The notes under the pieces are model-generated. The model worked only from the letters and a program-made list of their open reading frames with translations, was not told where the DNA came from and made no database searches. Positions 27,661 through 28,754 of a stretch of DNA of 28,754 nt are shown here, in pieces. The first letter of the stretch is position 1; each line of letters begins with the position of its first letter. The translations under genes and the position numbers were made by a program. The DNA comes from a virus: IMG/VR virus record IMGVR_UViG_3300024339_000061, positions 1 through 28,754 of that record; one strand, written 5' to 3'.

Positions 27661-28754
27661 ATGGCGAGTCAATTTTACGACAACACCAAGACAGACGGGC
27701 AAACCTGGGGGGCTTCTGATGTTGATCTGATCGAGACAGGGATGGAGCTGGTTGAGGATCTAACAGCTACCGTACTCTCCAAGAGTGTAGCGGGTAACTC
27801 GGATGTAACCCTTACTACCACCGCCAAAACTGCAGATGAACAACGCAACGCAGTTCACGAATTCACAGGGGCATTGACTGGGGACATCAGTGTCATTGTT
27901 AGTACTGCGAACCAAGTCTATCGGATCTATAACAGCACCACTGGTGCATACACCCTAACCGTTAAGGTATCCGGCCAGACTGGTGTACCTGTACCGCAGG
28001 GTGAGAAGATGGTTCTCTACTGCAACGGTACGGATGTAGTGTCTGGGTTGACTGCAATGACAGCACTTAATGTGACAGGGGCTGTATCATTAGACAGTAC
28101 TGTTTCAGCTAGTAGTCTTCAGGTAACCGGTACTTTAGATACAGATGCTATTGTTATAGGAACCTCAACATCTGTTACAAGTGTAGATGAAGATATTACT
28201 ACTACATCAGCTAGTCATGATACTTTACCTAGTGCTCTGGCAGTTAAGACATATGTAGATGCTCAGCTAACAGCTTCAGACCTAGACTTCCAGGGAGATT
28301 CTGGTGGTGCTCTTAGTATTGACTTGGATGCAGATACTCTGGATATTGCTGGTGGTACAGGTATTGATACCTCAGGTGCTTCTACTACTTTGACAGTAGC
28401 TATTGATAGTACTGTAGCTACTCTTACAGGTTCTCAAGTACTTTCTAGCAAGACCCTAGATGCTTCTCTTAATACTCTAAGTAATATAGACGTAGCAGAT
28501 ATGGCAGCAGCAGCAGTAGTTACAGAAGTAGATGATATAGCTAGTAATGATAATGATACTACCCTACCCACTTCAGCAGCAGTTATAGATTACGTATTAA
28601 ACTATTCTCCTTCAGCTACTCTTAACGGTCTAACAGATACTACTATTACAGCTGTAGGTGATAATGATATTATTGCTTATGATACTACAGCAGGTAAGTA
28701 TATCAACCAGACAGCAGCAGAAGTAGGGTTAGCTACTGATAGCCATAACCATAG
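27661..28754 (+). CDS. Tail fibre or tailspike protein, 3' end beyond the window
   Basis: Starts at ATG 27,661 after AAGGA and stays open for 364 codons to the window edge. The N-terminal ~130 residues (FYDNTKTDGQTWGASDVDLI; AVHEFTGALTGDISVIVSTA) look like a virion-attachment domain. The rest is a serine/threonine/aspartate repeat-rich shaft (SALAVKTYVDAQL; TVATLTGSQVLSSKTLDASL; DNDTTLPTSAAVIDYV) ending near LATDSHNH, a pattern common in long phage fibres with trimeric beta shafts. The codon use changes at about 28,070. Confidence 0.88.
   Translation, partial: MASQFYDNTKTDGQTWGASDVDLIETGMELVEDLTATVLSKSVAGNSDVTLTTTAKTADEQRNAVHEFTGALTGDISVIVSTANQVYRIYNSTTGAYTLTVKVSGQTGVPVPQGEKMVLYCNGTDVVSGLTAMTALNVTGAVSLDSTVSASSLQVTGTLDTDAIVIGTSTSVTSVDEDITTTSASHDTLPSALAVKTYVDAQLTASDLDFQGDSGGALSIDLDADTLDIAGGTGIDTSGASTTLTVAIDSTVATLTGSQVLSSKTLDASLNTLSNIDVADMAAAAVVTEVDDIASNDNDTTLPTSAAVIDYVLNYSPSATLNGLTDTTITAVGDNDIIAYDTTAGKYINQTAAEVGLATDSHNH

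Overview
The window is part of the genome of a tailed, temperate, podovirus-like bacteriophage, or a prophage of that kind. The host is probably a gammaproteobacterium, possibly marine or aquatic; this is inferred from sigma70-type promoters, an integron-type attC site and the gene families present. It has a phage repressor switch, a DNA replication and recombination module, and a head/tail module running from small and large terminase through portal, scaffold and N4-gp56-type major capsid protein to tail genes. No integrase, lysis gene, tRNA or rRNA gene was found.

Left arm (about 1-9,305, minus strand): one tightly packed early operon, in which many junctions are ATGA stop/start overlaps. 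From its promoter outward it encodes a 29-residue peptide, a coiled-coil protein, a DUF2800 (RecB/Cas4-like) nuclease split into two ORFs, a DUF2815 (gp2.5-like) ssDNA-binding protein and a compact family-B-like DNA polymerase. Then come a terminator, a GC-rich CCNNG pentamer array, a RAMP-like protein and its partner, a second CCNNG array, a SNF2-type helicase and a run of small accessory genes. The far end (1-430) carries an integron attC site and what looks like a collapsed second attC.

Switch (9,306-10,646): a CI-like S24 repressor and a Cro-like protein lie between leftward and rightward promoters of matching design. Each promoter has three candidate operators of the form AATAC-N4-GTATT at near-identical spacing. 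The cro message should be leaderless. Five 9-bp repeats and a long hairpin follow cro.

Right-hand replication block (10,647-15,690, plus strand): a Dda/RecD-like SF1 helicase, a primase-helicase, a noncoding AT-rich stretch with repeated GTAAGC words (origin candidate), a VRR-NUC nuclease, a small protein and a candidate late regulator. A divergent minus-strand operon (15,710-17,274) encodes a possible sliding-clamp-like protein, an HTH protein and a small protein preceded by five tandem SD-ATG repeats. Its promoter contains a 15-bp palindrome.

Late block (17,275-28,754, plus strand): a candidate pR'-tR'-like leader, terS, a 288-bp structured gap, terL, portal, a small head protein, scaffold, major capsid protein, two small virion proteins, two closely spaced terminators, a small protein, a head-tail adaptor, a tail-hub-like protein and the start of a tail-fibre gene. 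The fibre gene's base composition changes abruptly near 28,070.
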